Assembly (NCBI GenBank): GCA_025526995.1
Contig: JAHLKG010000016.1
Coordinates: forward strand, 558,001-622,000
Direction: 5' to 3'
DNA length: 64,000 bases
Origin: Powellomyces hirtus
Lineage: Eukaryota > Chytridiomycota > Chytridiomycetes > Spizellomycetales > Powellomycetaceae
Shown in pieces: positions 25,001 to 32,920 of this stretch. A program made the translations under genes and the position numbers. Below the pieces are notes generated by a model. It did no database searches, was not told where the DNA came from, and was given only the letters and a program-made list of their open reading frames with translations. Position 1 is the stretch's first letter; each line of letters begins with the position of its first letter.

Positions 25001-25467
25001 TGCAGGTAATACGTGTTGTTGCGGCGTACGCCTTTGGCGATATCTTTGCCGTCTCGCGTGAAAATGACGTCTCCACTCGATTTGAAGAGCACGTCAACGC
25101 CTTGATCGTTGCATTTCGCTACCGATACGAGATCTCGTCGTAATCCTGGCACATGCAGGACTCCGCCCAACTCGAGCGGATTCGGATAGTCGTTAACTTC
25201 TACTTGTACCGTACCTCGAACTGTAGAGGGTAGTGATGTTTTGTCAGCAAGCATAACAGCTCTGACATCACTATACACGGTTGAGTGATCCAAGGTCGCT
25301 TTGTGAGGTGTCATGTGGTCCGTAGCGCCAGAGTCGATGAGGGCTTCATACGGTTGTTCTTGGCGGACCCAGACGTGTAGTGCTTCCACAGCATTTGTGC
25401 TAACAGCACCATCAGACGACTGCTTCGTCTTGTTCTTCTCCATCTCGGATTTGAACTTCTTTAACAC
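21403..25467 (-). CDS. pol: B2 Pol: protease, integrase, chromodomain, RT, RNase H
   Basis: Same domain order and length as B1 Pol. Chromodomain at 23891-23997 with the Y-W-Y cage. FVDD is intact. Residue differences seen: DTYSLTLP (B1 DTYSPTLP), DFDSPV (B1 DFDCPV), VSTPYAV (B1 VSTLYAV), GHNKAKWLRQ (B1 GHNEAKWLCQ). Most are CpG transitions in one copy or the other. The RNase H and RT motifs are unaffected. The proline-rich tail below about 22050 is antisense to the 21357-22043 gene and is probably not real Pol. Confidence 0.9.
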   Translation of the reverse strand: MLKKFKSEMEKNKTKQSSDGAVSTNAVEALHVWVRQEQPYEALIDSGATDHMTPHKATLDHSTVYSDVRAVMLADKTSLPSTVRGTVQVEVNDYPNPLELGGVLHVPGLRRDLVSVAKCNDQGVDVLFKSSGDVIFTRDGKDIAKGVRRNNTYYLQGTLLSESLWSDSEACTVEVSPTLAHARLGHVGKHVLEKMASVTDGWSVVGDLSDFKDCEACVLGKAARLPFSPGNVETREICELIHSDLQGPFRIPGYEGSRYSLEFIEHTSRYVTVFPIPSKDSAVILDKFLIYKAWIEKQTDRHIKILRTDRGTEYFGKVLEYLLENGITHQKSAAYSSQQNGIAERWHRTVLDRVRATFADTKLPRRFWPALLIAAGYIYSLTYNRINKKTPHEILFGRRPDVAHLRRIGCVTYSVLTSKGRDKMGNRAKKAYLVGYAQPSGTKGYLVWDPITDKVEVSRDVIFKEDLGLEPKYQQDPAHLDLLDEESQEDDVEYAVEAIIDERRSKAHTKEYLVKWEGYQEPTWESRLSLLDTTALDDWENRVAAYDVGTRRNDPIAAYAARARTQATINEDAMTWKQAMKTPQKEEFLKAARIEYQSLVDNGTWELTKRPHNKRVIGTTWVFRTKVNPDGTFNKFKARAVAQGFSQQPGRDFGDTYSLTLPFTALRLFLAYCVQHGLDIHSMDAVTAFLNSDIDKDIYIEQFEGFEDPDHPKGDWVLKLLKALYGLKQSPLLWYETLKTALLKLGYEAVSVCPCIFFKYATDDRTPPSNDNLVLIMVFVDDLLIAAKDQEILANSKMELHSKFKFTEQGRVTSHLGLVYKYDFDSPVCTIEISNVKYIDDALAQFGMSDCHPVSTPYAVSARNQQSEDSTPFTNLKMYQEAVGVLTWASITWRWDIATAVGYVARRVAAPTNSDWNNVKRIFRYLKGTRDYALKFTSGRNDLRGLRVYMDADYAGELTDRTSTTGILALYNGFPVLWKSSKQKCTAQSTTEAEYIAASTGHNKAKWLRQLLAEVLGPQPAYKSRPVPLHVDNQSAGALIQSKAINQRTKHIDVRYHAIRDSFAKQIIEIIDTNTDDQLADIFTKPFPTVKHKDTVLRITNGTHIFDERIRNEGASTEAHRAQVLLAECQENHSQHWLTLATTPQLRNPKQCLPRRMGLPLLHHPHRLRVSVGLKNPMVPPTPRLPPPPPLPHHYMELHAPGCPTSFSPPLQTSCPQPSSSPGPHPCPSRPPASGSAGPLVWTSVHQASRSPVRDPEAYQTSPGLSPGLLPARCDVPGPLDGPCGGTVGRALPTSFESPLGTTPQRVRLPVAQRAPLMTAQQELWSSQERLPAVPSFLPSASLCPNLTTTPAHS

Positions 25468-25581
25468 TTCGCACTCCTGTGTTCGGTGTTTAGGGTCTCC
25501 ACAGGCCCAACAACCCGACTTTTGGGTTTGGCCTTTGTTTGATGGAGTAGATTCCTTGTCCTTCTTGCCGTTCGTTGACTT

Positions 25582-26928
25582 CTACCCATGGGCCCTACCC
25601 TTTGGTTTCTTAGAGGCGTCAGTGTGTGCGGCACCTGGTCGCGTATCCGTTGTGGTCCCGCTAGGTTTCTTAGCCATGTTGGCGGCGATCCTGGATGCAG
25701 CGGCCTGTAAACTGCTCAAATCAGTTATGTTTTCTTCATTAGCCTGAACCAAGGCCGCAAGGTCTGGTGTTAGCGCGTTGATGAAGTAATCCTGAAGGAC
25801 GTAATCCGGTGTTTTCGGCAGAGAAAATGCCAGCATGTTAAACTGAGTGATGTACTCATCCATGCGGCCTTTGGGACGCAATTCCCGTAATTTCTGCAGC
25901 GAATCCCTAGTGTGGTTTCGTGGCGCGAACCGCACCAGAAGGGCGGACCTAAGACCGGTGTTGGTTCTTCCCGAATCAACGTCTTCAAAGTCATGCCACG
26001 TCGTAATTGCGTTCCTTTTGTTTGGTGAGAGCGACTGCCACCAAGTGTATGCCCATCCTGTGAGTTTCGTAGCCACAAAATCCACGAGAAACTCGGGCGG
26101 AACCATTTTGTACTTCACAACTGTTTCAATCTTGTCGATGAACGTTCGAAGTTTGACCATATTGGCTTCCCCGTTGTAAGATCCAATATCTTTCAGCGTT
26201 CCATCCACGAAGGCCTTCGCACCTCGACTGTCGACGATTTTGGTCGTCACGCTGTGTATGCTCGATGTCAGTGATGTAGGGCGACGTTCGAATGGAGAAC
26301 GTTGGTATTCCTGTTGAGCTCCAATCTCCTGATTGTACTCTGTCCACGGTGCAGCGAACCCGTCGTTGCGAGTGGGTGATGGTGTGCGTACGCGCCGTTG
26401 CGCCGTACGTACCTGAGGGTTGACCGGGATATTCACATCCTGATCCATGCGCCATTTCATTTGGAGCATTTCCGTTAGTTGGGCTAGAGAATTCTCAAGC
26501 CGATCTATCCTATCCACGTCCGCCTCACGCGGGCGGACATGCACGGTGTTCGCTGATTCCCCACTTGGGAATGCCGCTGGAGTACTGTAGTTGATCGTTC
26601 TGTGATCATCTGTACTACTTGATAGGGGACGGGTATCGACCTTGCCATTGCGTCGGTCGATGTTTCGAGTACGCCCTTCCAATGCGTTGTCGCCCTCGTT
26701 GGCGTTGACGCTCAAAGGCGTTGGCTCTGCCAGTGTATCGTCACCGGCAGATTTCCCTCCATTGTCTGGTGATGTCCATTCACCAGGCATTCGTGCGCTC
26801 TTCTTAGCGGCACGTTCTATGGCTCGTTGTAGCGTATTGGACCCTGGGGTCTGCCGACCCGTTAGGCGTCTTAACATACTACGAGTGTACCGGGGGCTCG
26901 TTTTGTTGCCTACCATTTCAGGGCTCAT
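25582..26928 (-). CDS. gag: B2 Gag (gypsy-like)
   Basis: 448 residues, identical to B1 Gag except QQEYQRSP for QQEYRRSP as far as I can see. The first ATG is again inside the PBS and the frame ends at the same TAG (25582-25584), with zinc knuckle and Pol following in frame. Retention of a lone in-frame stop in both copies fits read-through, but they are recent duplicates, so this is weak support. Confidence 0.87.
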   Translation of the reverse strand: MSPEMVGNKTSPRYTRSMLRRLTGRQTPGSNTLQRAIERAAKKSARMPGEWTSPDNGGKSAGDDTLAEPTPLSVNANEGDNALEGRTRNIDRRNGKVDTRPLSSSTDDHRTINYSTPAAFPSGESANTVHVRPREADVDRIDRLENSLAQLTEMLQMKWRMDQDVNIPVNPQVRTAQRRVRTPSPTRNDGFAAPWTEYNQEIGAQQEYQRSPFERRPTSLTSSIHSVTTKIVDSRGAKAFVDGTLKDIGSYNGEANMVKLRTFIDKIETVVKYKMVPPEFLVDFVATKLTGWAYTWWQSLSPNKRNAITTWHDFEDVDSGRTNTGLRSALLVRFAPRNHTRDSLQKLRELRPKGRMDEYITQFNMLAFSLPKTPDYVLQDYFINALTPDLAALVQANEENITDLSSLQAAASRIAANMAKKPSGTTTDTRPGAAHTDASKKPKGRAHG

Positions 26929-27171
26929 AACCTGTTGGTCTGAGAGTATCTGAGTAGATAGTTGAGGAAGCTTTAGGGTAGTTGACTGAGCAGAACAACG
27001 AAGTATCTTAATCCCGCTCTACTGGAGAAAAAGAGAAAAGTCCCACTGATATATTAAGTATGGAAGGAAAACTACTTATATCGGAGTTGATCACGTGGGC
27101 TCACGTGATCGCGTGATATGCCCTGCAATGGCGCAGTTATGACTCGAGGACAGAGTCTGTACGTGCTAACA

Positions 27172-27563
27172 GTTTCACATGAAGGCAATGTTCTGTCAGA
27201 TCTTGAGTACTTGGTCAATGTGCTGACTGTGCCAGTGCATGTTGGTGCTGAATATGAGGAGACATCTTGTAGCATAACAGTGCTTCATTCTGTAGCTTGA
27301 TGATTGGGATCTCAGCGCGGTTGTTCTTCATAATGGCTTCATGGCAGTGGTCTTGAATGCACTGAATGACATGGTTCGTCGAGAATCCGCTGAAGAAGTT
27401 GCAGTCTTTCCTCAGAGTAAATTGTTTCTAGTTGTCAAGCGCCGCAATCTGGACCCACTCCAATATGCTTTTGGTAAAGACGGGCTGCTTCTTTTTTGCC
27501 CCCATGGTGTTGTGCAAGTTAGTGGGGTAAAAATGGGTATGGAGAATCCTTGTGAATTCTTTT
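27172..27563 (-). pseudogene. Element G fragment upstream of B2
   Basis: Copy of 18616-19007: RT remnant plus the unplaced MGAKKKQPVF stretch. It abuts the A2 3' LTR. Confidence 0.5.
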
Positions 27564-28063
27564 TGTTGAGACGTCTAGACATCTACAAACAGGAACTCAG
27601 CATACCAGATAGGATGCTAGGTTGTTGTCAAGACTTGCAGAGGGTCTGAAGGTGCTTCCCAAGGTAGGGTAGGTCGCCTGTAGTGTTTGGCAGAGTGTAC
27701 TAGACAAGTAGAGTGTGTTGGACTGTTATTATATTGGTTGGGGATGCCCAGAGGGCGTCCTTTTATAACAATTGGGATCATAGTACATGTGTAGTGACAA
27801 TCTAACTGTGCCCTAGCTTGGCCAAGACGGCCCTGCCCTGGCCTAGTATTGTTCCCAATCACAGGGTGTCTTTTTGCCTTTTCTTGGCGCTTCTATCAGC
27901 GCTCCAGACGTGTTCTAGGCCTTCCCAGGCCCTCTCCAGCTATTCTGGATCGTTCTAGACCATTCCAGACCATTCCAGACCATTCTAGACACAAGTGGAT
28001 GTCCTCCCACATGTCCCGTGTGCTCTAAGTCCTCCCAGAGGCGCCCACAGGTAGATTCCAACA
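27564..28063 (-). repeat. A2 3' LTR
   Basis: 500 bp. It doubles as the end of tandem unit 2. It shares GGTAGGGTAGG with the LTR at 19008 but has CAATTGGGATC and AGCTATTC, so it is a mosaic. Confidence 0.9.
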
Positions 28064-30818
28064 CTCTCACTCTTGAAACATGTTTTGTGATCCCACAGGC
28101 GTCCCTCAGTTTCAAGAACTGCTCCCTAGCCAGTGGTTTTGTCAAGATGTCTGCAACCATGTCCTGAGTCGAGAGATACTCTAATGCAATCTCCAAGCGT
28201 CCTAGTGCTTCTCTGATAGAGTGGTACCTCACTTCAATGTGTTTGGTGCTGGCATGCAATGTCGGGTTCTTAGCAAGAGCAATGGCACCCTGGTTGTCCT
28301 CAAAGAGCATTGTGGGTCCATCCTGCTTGAATCCGAGCTCCCCTGCAAGCAGACGAAGCCAAACAGCTTCCTTGGTGCACTGGGCTAGTGCCATGTACTC
28401 TGCTTCCATGCTTGAAAGAGCTACAGTGGTCTGCCGCTTGGATTGCCAGGTGATAGGCCCGTTGAACATGAAGATGAATCCAGTGGTTGATCTCCTTGTG
28501 TCCAAACATCCAGCATAGTCGGAATCCAAGTATCCAACCAGCTTCCTAGGCTCAGAGACATTCTCTTTGCCTCCCAGAAGGATTCCAAGTTCGCTTGTGC
28601 CCTTCAGGTATCTGATGATCCGCTTGGCAGCACTCCAATGCTCCTTTCCAGGCTTTGCAAGGTACTTGGACACAATTCCAACTGCAGCAGCAATGTCAGG
28701 GCGTGTTCCTAGCATGGCATAGATCAAACTGCCCACTGCATTCCTGTATGGCACAGAGTTCATCTCCAGCTCATCCGTCTCATTCTGAGGTGCCATGTTG
28801 TTTCTGAGGTGCAGTCCATGTTCCATAGGCGTGGCATGAACCTTGGCATCTCCCATGTTGAATTTCGAAACAACCTCTTCAACATACTTCTTCTGAGACA
28901 ACCAGATGGTGCGGGTGCTTCTGCTCCGTCTGATGTGAATCCCAAGGAAGTAATTCAGCTCTCCAAGGTCTGTCATCTCAAAAGCTCGCCTCAGCTCCTT
29001 CTTGACATCCCCCAGCTGTTCCTTGCTTGATGAGGCCACAATGAGGTCGTCCACATAGATCAGAATGTACTCTGTTGTCCCATTCTGACTCCTGTAGTAC
29101 ATGCAAGGCTCTGCAGTCGACTGCACAAAGCCCATAGACTTCAGTTTGTGGTCTATCTTGTGGTTGAAGCGCCTTGCTGATTGCTTGAGGCTGTAGAGGG
29201 GTCTCCCAAGCTTGCAGACCCGTCCTGGATGCTTGGAATCCTCAAAGCCCTCCGGTTGGCGCATGTAGATCACATAGTCCAGATCCCCTTGCAAGAATCC
29301 TGTCTTCACGTCCATCTGATGTGCTTCCAAGTCGTCTGTGGCAATAATGGAGAACAGCAGTCTCATGGGACCAAACTTGGCAACAGGAGCAAACGTCTCC
29401 TGATAGTCCAATCCCTCTCTCTGAGAGAATCCCTTGGCAACAAGTCTTGCCTTGTATCTGTCAAGCTCTCCTGTGTCCTTCAGCTTTCGTTTGAAGACCC
29501 ACTTGCATCCAATAGCTTTTCTGCCTGTTGGCAGATCCACAAGTTGCCATGTCCCATTCTTGGCAAGAGCATCCATCTCTTCCTGAGCAGCCTGACGCCA
29601 TTGTGAAGCATCTGGCATGGTCTGGCTCTCCTTGTAGCTTGTGGGCTCGTTTGAGACAAAGGAGACAGCATAGGCAACTGCAGCAACGTTTGCAGCATTG
29701 CTTGAAGCCTTCCACCACTCTCCTGGCGGCTTCCTGAGTCTTTTGGGGGTTGGAGAAGGCTCTGCAGCACTCTCATAGTCAGAGGACAGCTCAGGGGTCC
29801 GTTCCCTCATGTTCTCCTCTCCCTCTGACATGGCTGTGTCCTCAGAGTCGTCACTGACATCCTGCAGCTCGTCACTGACATCCTGCAGCTTCATTTCAGG
29901 CCCAATTCCCACTTCCAGGCTCTCAGCAGGCACTTGGGGCGTCTGAGCAGACTGGAGGGATGGAATGAAGCTCTTCTCATCGAATTTGACACTTCTGGAG
30001 AGCAGGATCTTCTTAGTCTGTATGTCCATAAGCCGGTATTCCTTGCTGTGGGAGCTATACCCCAGCATGATGCACTTGACGGCAGCATCATCCAGCTTCT
30101 GGCGCTTGTTGGGTTGAATGTAGGCATAGGCAATGCATCCAAACGTCCACAAATGTCCCAGAGATGGTAAGATACCATGGAACATCTCATAAGGCGTCTT
30201 GGGGCATGCAACAGTGGGAGATCTGGTCCTCAGATAGACTGCTGTCATGATTGCTTCTCCCCAGAAACGCTTGTCCAAGCCTGACTGCTTCAACAAACAT
30301 CTCCCCATCTCCACAAGGGTACGGTTGGCTCGTTCAGCAACACCATTTTGCTGTGGAGTATTTACTGAACTCCTCTGATGCTGTGTGCCCTTCTCCTTGA
30401 AGTGGTCCCTTAGCAAGTTGCTCATGTACTCGCCTCCTGGGTCGGATCTGACAGCTTTGATCTGCTTTCCATGTAGGGGAACGAGTGCTGCTTCCAGCTC
30501 CTGATAGTGCCTAGCAACTTCTCCCTTGGTCTTCATAAGGCAAACATGGAAATATCTCGTCTTGTCATCAATGAATGTGACGAAATAGCAATATCCAGTG
30601 ATTGTGGGTGGTCCAACTGGTCCCCAGACATCTGTGTGGATCAATCTCAGCTTCTCTGATGCTCTGGAGGCCTGTGCCTTGGGGAATGGCGCTCTGCTTG
30701 CTTTGCTGAGTGCACAAGTGTCACAAATGCTCAAGCCCCACTGGTTTGAACGCCCTTGGCAAGCTTGGTGAGCCTTCCAATGTCTGCAACGTTCAAATGG
30801 CCGAGTCTCTGATGCCAT
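27915..30818 (-). CDS. pol: A2 Pol: integrase, RT, RNase H
   Basis: 967 codons from an internal methionine. Homology really starts near 30735, where it takes over from the Gag-protease frame by a -1 shift. Integrase: ICDTC, HTDVWGP, RSDPGGEY, NGVAERAN. RT: ATDDLEAHQMDVKTGFLQGD and YVDDLIVASS. RNase H: YLDSDYAGCLDTRRSTTGF, MEAEYMAL (TEAEYMAL in A1 and A3) and TKHIEVRYHS. There is no chromodomain between integrase and RT; that stretch is an acidic, Ser/Pro-rich linker (DVSDELQDVSDDSEDTAMSE). The frame runs about 50 codons into the 3' LTR and stops at 27915, so the polypurine tract must lie inside coding sequence. GRPLYSLKQ has Ser where A3 has Gly. Confidence 0.88.
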   Translation of the reverse strand: MASETRPFERCRHWKAHQACQGRSNQWGLSICDTCALSKASRAPFPKAQASRASEKLRLIHTDVWGPVGPPTITGYCYFVTFIDDKTRYFHVCLMKTKGEVARHYQELEAALVPLHGKQIKAVRSDPGGEYMSNLLRDHFKEKGTQHQRSSVNTPQQNGVAERANRTLVEMGRCLLKQSGLDKRFWGEAIMTAVYLRTRSPTVACPKTPYEMFHGILPSLGHLWTFGCIAYAYIQPNKRQKLDDAAVKCIMLGYSSHSKEYRLMDIQTKKILLSRSVKFDEKSFIPSLQSAQTPQVPAESLEVGIGPEMKLQDVSDELQDVSDDSEDTAMSEGEENMRERTPELSSDYESAAEPSPTPKRLRKPPGEWWKASSNAANVAAVAYAVSFVSNEPTSYKESQTMPDASQWRQAAQEEMDALAKNGTWQLVDLPTGRKAIGCKWVFKRKLKDTGELDRYKARLVAKGFSQREGLDYQETFAPVAKFGPMRLLFSIIATDDLEAHQMDVKTGFLQGDLDYVIYMRQPEGFEDSKHPGRVCKLGRPLYSLKQSARRFNHKIDHKLKSMGFVQSTAEPCMYYRSQNGTTEYILIYVDDLIVASSSKEQLGDVKKELRRAFEMTDLGELNYFLGIHIRRSRSTRTIWLSQKKYVEEVVSKFNMGDAKVHATPMEHGLHLRNNMAPQNETDELEMNSVPYRNAVGSLIYAMLGTRPDIAAAVGIVSKYLAKPGKEHWSAAKRIIRYLKGTSELGILLGGKENVSEPRKLVGYLDSDYAGCLDTRRSTTGFIFMFNGPITWQSKRQTTVALSSMEAEYMALAQCTKEAVWLRLLAGELGFKQDGPTMLFEDNQGAIALAKNPTLHASTKHIEVRYHSIREALGRLEIALEYLSTQDMVADILTKPLAREQFLKLRDACGITKHVSRVRVLESTCGRLWEDLEHTGHVGGHPLVSRMVWNGLEWSRTIQNSWRGPGKA

Positions 30819-32122
30819 AGGGACAAGTCCTGACTTGTTGTGTCCCTTCCAACATTGTGGGCAATCCCAGCATTTGCCTGCCCATGTGTTGTCTCGAATG
30901 TGTAGACAAATTGGTTCTCTTTGGCAAGGAAAGCCGTCCCATCCTTTGCAATGATCCGAGCAGCCTGTGGTCCCACTTCAAAACAAGCTCCAGCTTTGGC
31001 AAGGCGAGCCAGTGATAGGAGGTTCTTGGTCATCTTGGGGGTGTGCCAGCAGTTCTGGATTTGCAGGGGCACTGTCTTCCTCTCTGTGTTGATCACCCAT
31101 GTGTGAAGCGTTCCATGCCCCACAGCTTCCAATGTGTGATTGTCTGCCATCTCAATGGCGACAGGAGACATCTTCTCATAGTCCCCAAACAGCTCTCTGC
31201 GGCCAGTCATGTGCTGAGAGGCTCCTGAGTCCAAAATCCAAGTGTTGGATGTCAGGGATGGCATCTGAGTTCCAATGATGGTGAAAGCAAAGCCTCCAGG
31301 CGTCTGTTGAGTCGAGTTGGCCTGGTTTGGGCCCTTCTTCTCGTCTGCTGCCCTCTTGTGGCATTCCTTCTTGATGTGGCCCTTCTTGTTGCAGTAGTGA
31401 CAGACTGCCTCCTTCTTCCAATCTGGCTTTCCCCCAGCCTTGTTGGTCTTCTGAGCATTCCCTTTGGTGTCAGGTTGTGTGAAGAAGGCTTTTGCTGCCT
31501 TTCCAGAGTTCTTCTTTCCATCTGCACGCCTCATTTCCTCCTGCAACAGCCTGGATGTCACAAAAGCCAAGTCCAGCTTCTCACTGGTCGACTCCAGAGT
31601 CATCACAAGGGTGTCAAAGGCTTCTGGAAGGGAAGAGAGCAAGGAGAACACATGGTCCTCCTCAGAAACGGGAGCTCCGATGGCTGCAAGTTCCTGGGTC
31701 ATCCCCTTGATCTTGTTGATGTGGATGGTCATGGAATCAGTTGGGTCCATTGTCACAGTGAGGAACCGACGTCTCAGGAAGTGTCTGTTGGCAACCCCCT
31801 TCTTCTCATGCACCTCCCTCAGCTTTTCCCATGCTTCAAGGGCGGATTCGGCCTCATGAACATGCATCAATTGCTCATCATTCAAAGACATGATCAGCAG
31901 AGCCAGAGCTCTCTCATCTCGACGTATCCAGTCGTCTGATGCTGTGTTGGTGGCCTTGGCAGTTCCAGAGCCGTCCTTGATGTCAATGGCATCCCAAAGT
32001 CCCTTCTCAATCAACAGCATCTTCATTTTCAACTTCCAAAGGTGAAAGTTCTCCCCAGTGAACCTCTCAATGGACACTCGGATGTCAGAGTCGCCAGCCA
32101 TCTTGTGCAAAGAGTGTGGCAA
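30731..32122 (-). CDS. gag: A2 Gag-protease-GAG-pre-integrase
   Basis: 463 residues. Copia UBN2-type Gag ~10-205, basic linker, zinc knuckle CHYCNKKGHIKKEC ~240, protease DSGASQHM ~305, GAG-pre-integrase WHQRLGHL ~440. It stops at TGA right after GVQTSGA, while integrase continues in the -1 frame with GLSICDTC. The overlap of the two frames is 30731-30818. The zero-frame codons AGT GGG GCT TGA do not fit the classical X-XXY-YYZ slippery heptamer. All three A copies share the break, so it is either a recoding site or an old fixed mutation in their common source. The copy is otherwise intact. Confidence 0.88.
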   Translation of the reverse strand: MPHSLHKMAGDSDIRVSIERFTGENFHLWKLKMKMLLIEKGLWDAIDIKDGSGTAKATNTASDDWIRRDERALALLIMSLNDEQLMHVHEAESALEAWEKLREVHEKKGVANRHFLRRRFLTVTMDPTDSMTIHINKIKGMTQELAAIGAPVSEEDHVFSLLSSLPEAFDTLVMTLESTSEKLDLAFVTSRLLQEEMRRADGKKNSGKAAKAFFTQPDTKGNAQKTNKAGGKPDWKKEAVCHYCNKKGHIKKECHKRAADEKKGPNQANSTQQTPGGFAFTIIGTQMPSLTSNTWILDSGASQHMTGRRELFGDYEKMSPVAIEMADNHTLEAVGHGTLHTWVINTERKTVPLQIQNCWHTPKMTKNLLSLARLAKAGACFEVGPQAARIIAKDGTAFLAKENQFVYTFETTHGQANAGIAHNVGRDTTSQDLSLWHQRLGHLNVADIGRLTKLAKGVQTSGA

Positions 32123-32437
32123 AATGGGATAGTCCCGGTGTTCAACTGCAACAGGTCAGAACCTGGTCCAGAAAATCCACTCCAGTCCAGTCCAGTCCAG
32201 ACAATGGCTCGTTCGATGGTCAGACGCAGGTGTCCTATGCCTGCTATCTAGGCTTCTTGAGTGCTCAAACAGTTCTCCAAGTCCTCAGCAGTACCAGTGA
32301 TAGGCACAGTGACGTGTTTCCCAGATAGGGATAGAGGTGGAGTCAGTAATGTTCAGACAGCTGTGTCAGGGCTCATAACCTGTTGAGACGTCTTGACGTC
32401 TACAAACAGGAACTCAGCATACCAGATAGGTTGCTAG
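32123..32437 (-). other. A2 leader, PBS and inner 57 bp of 5' LTR
   Basis: The leader 32123-32365 carries TCCAG repeats and no coding signal. The half-tRNA-Met PBS GGTTATGAGCCCTGA is at 32366-32380 in reverse. The LTR piece 32381-32437 ends at GCTAG, the target of C2. Confidence 0.85.
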
Positions 32438-32806
32438 TATTGGAATGTTGAGACTTGCGCACTCAACGTTTGGTCCTTACATTAGATCCTTACTTGGATT
32501 CTCCGACTAGAACGCGTGACCACCATACCGGTAACGCTAAGAGCTGAATTGGATCACGTGTGATCACGTGATTGGAGAAAAAGTAGATTAGAACGCTCGA
32601 AGCGAGACATTACCGATAAGACTTTAAGACAAAAAAAATACATTCACATACATTACATCTCCGTGCATCTGACAACGCTACATCGTCAACTGCATCACAG
32701 AAGAGCTCTGTAATCCCCCCTTTACGAAGTATACTGGAGGCCACATCGAATTCGGCCAATCCTCTGCAATTCCGATAAAGTACTGGAAGTGCCGATATCT
32801 CCAATA
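32438..32806 (+). repeat. C2 5' LTR
   Basis: 369 bp with TATTGGA...TCCAATA ends. The CACGTG pair is at about 32553-32572. It is nearly identical to the C2 3' LTR. Confidence 0.9.
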
Positions 32807-32920
32807 GGTTATGAGCCCTGAGACCGGTCGAATTTGAATCATTCTCCCTTCGTAAAACCTGTAAACTACAAGTCTTCCGTCAAATTCAAGTGCCAAGAAA
32901 GTACCGAGCACACCGTCAAG

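Larger units (their letters stand above)
21003..27171 (-). mobile_element. Element B2, copy of B1
   Basis: Complete copy: LTRs 21003-21241 and 26933-27171, PBS 26918-26932 (in reverse), target duplication GTTTC at 20998-21002 and 27172-27176. Insertion site and duplication equal those of B1, so it arose by tandem duplication of the locus and not by a second insertion. Confidence 0.93.
19508..28063. repeat. Tandem unit 2 (8,556 bp): G remnant + B2 + A LTR
   Basis: Second copy of the unit. Every feature is displaced by exactly 8,556 from unit 1. Its terminal LTR (27564-28063) doubles as the 3' LTR of A2. Confidence 0.92.

Noticed and set aside
30731..30760. Classical -1 ribosomal slippery heptamer in A
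   Set aside because: The zero-frame codons AGT GGG GCT TGA do not match X-XXY-YYZ; kept only as an unexplained shared frame break.
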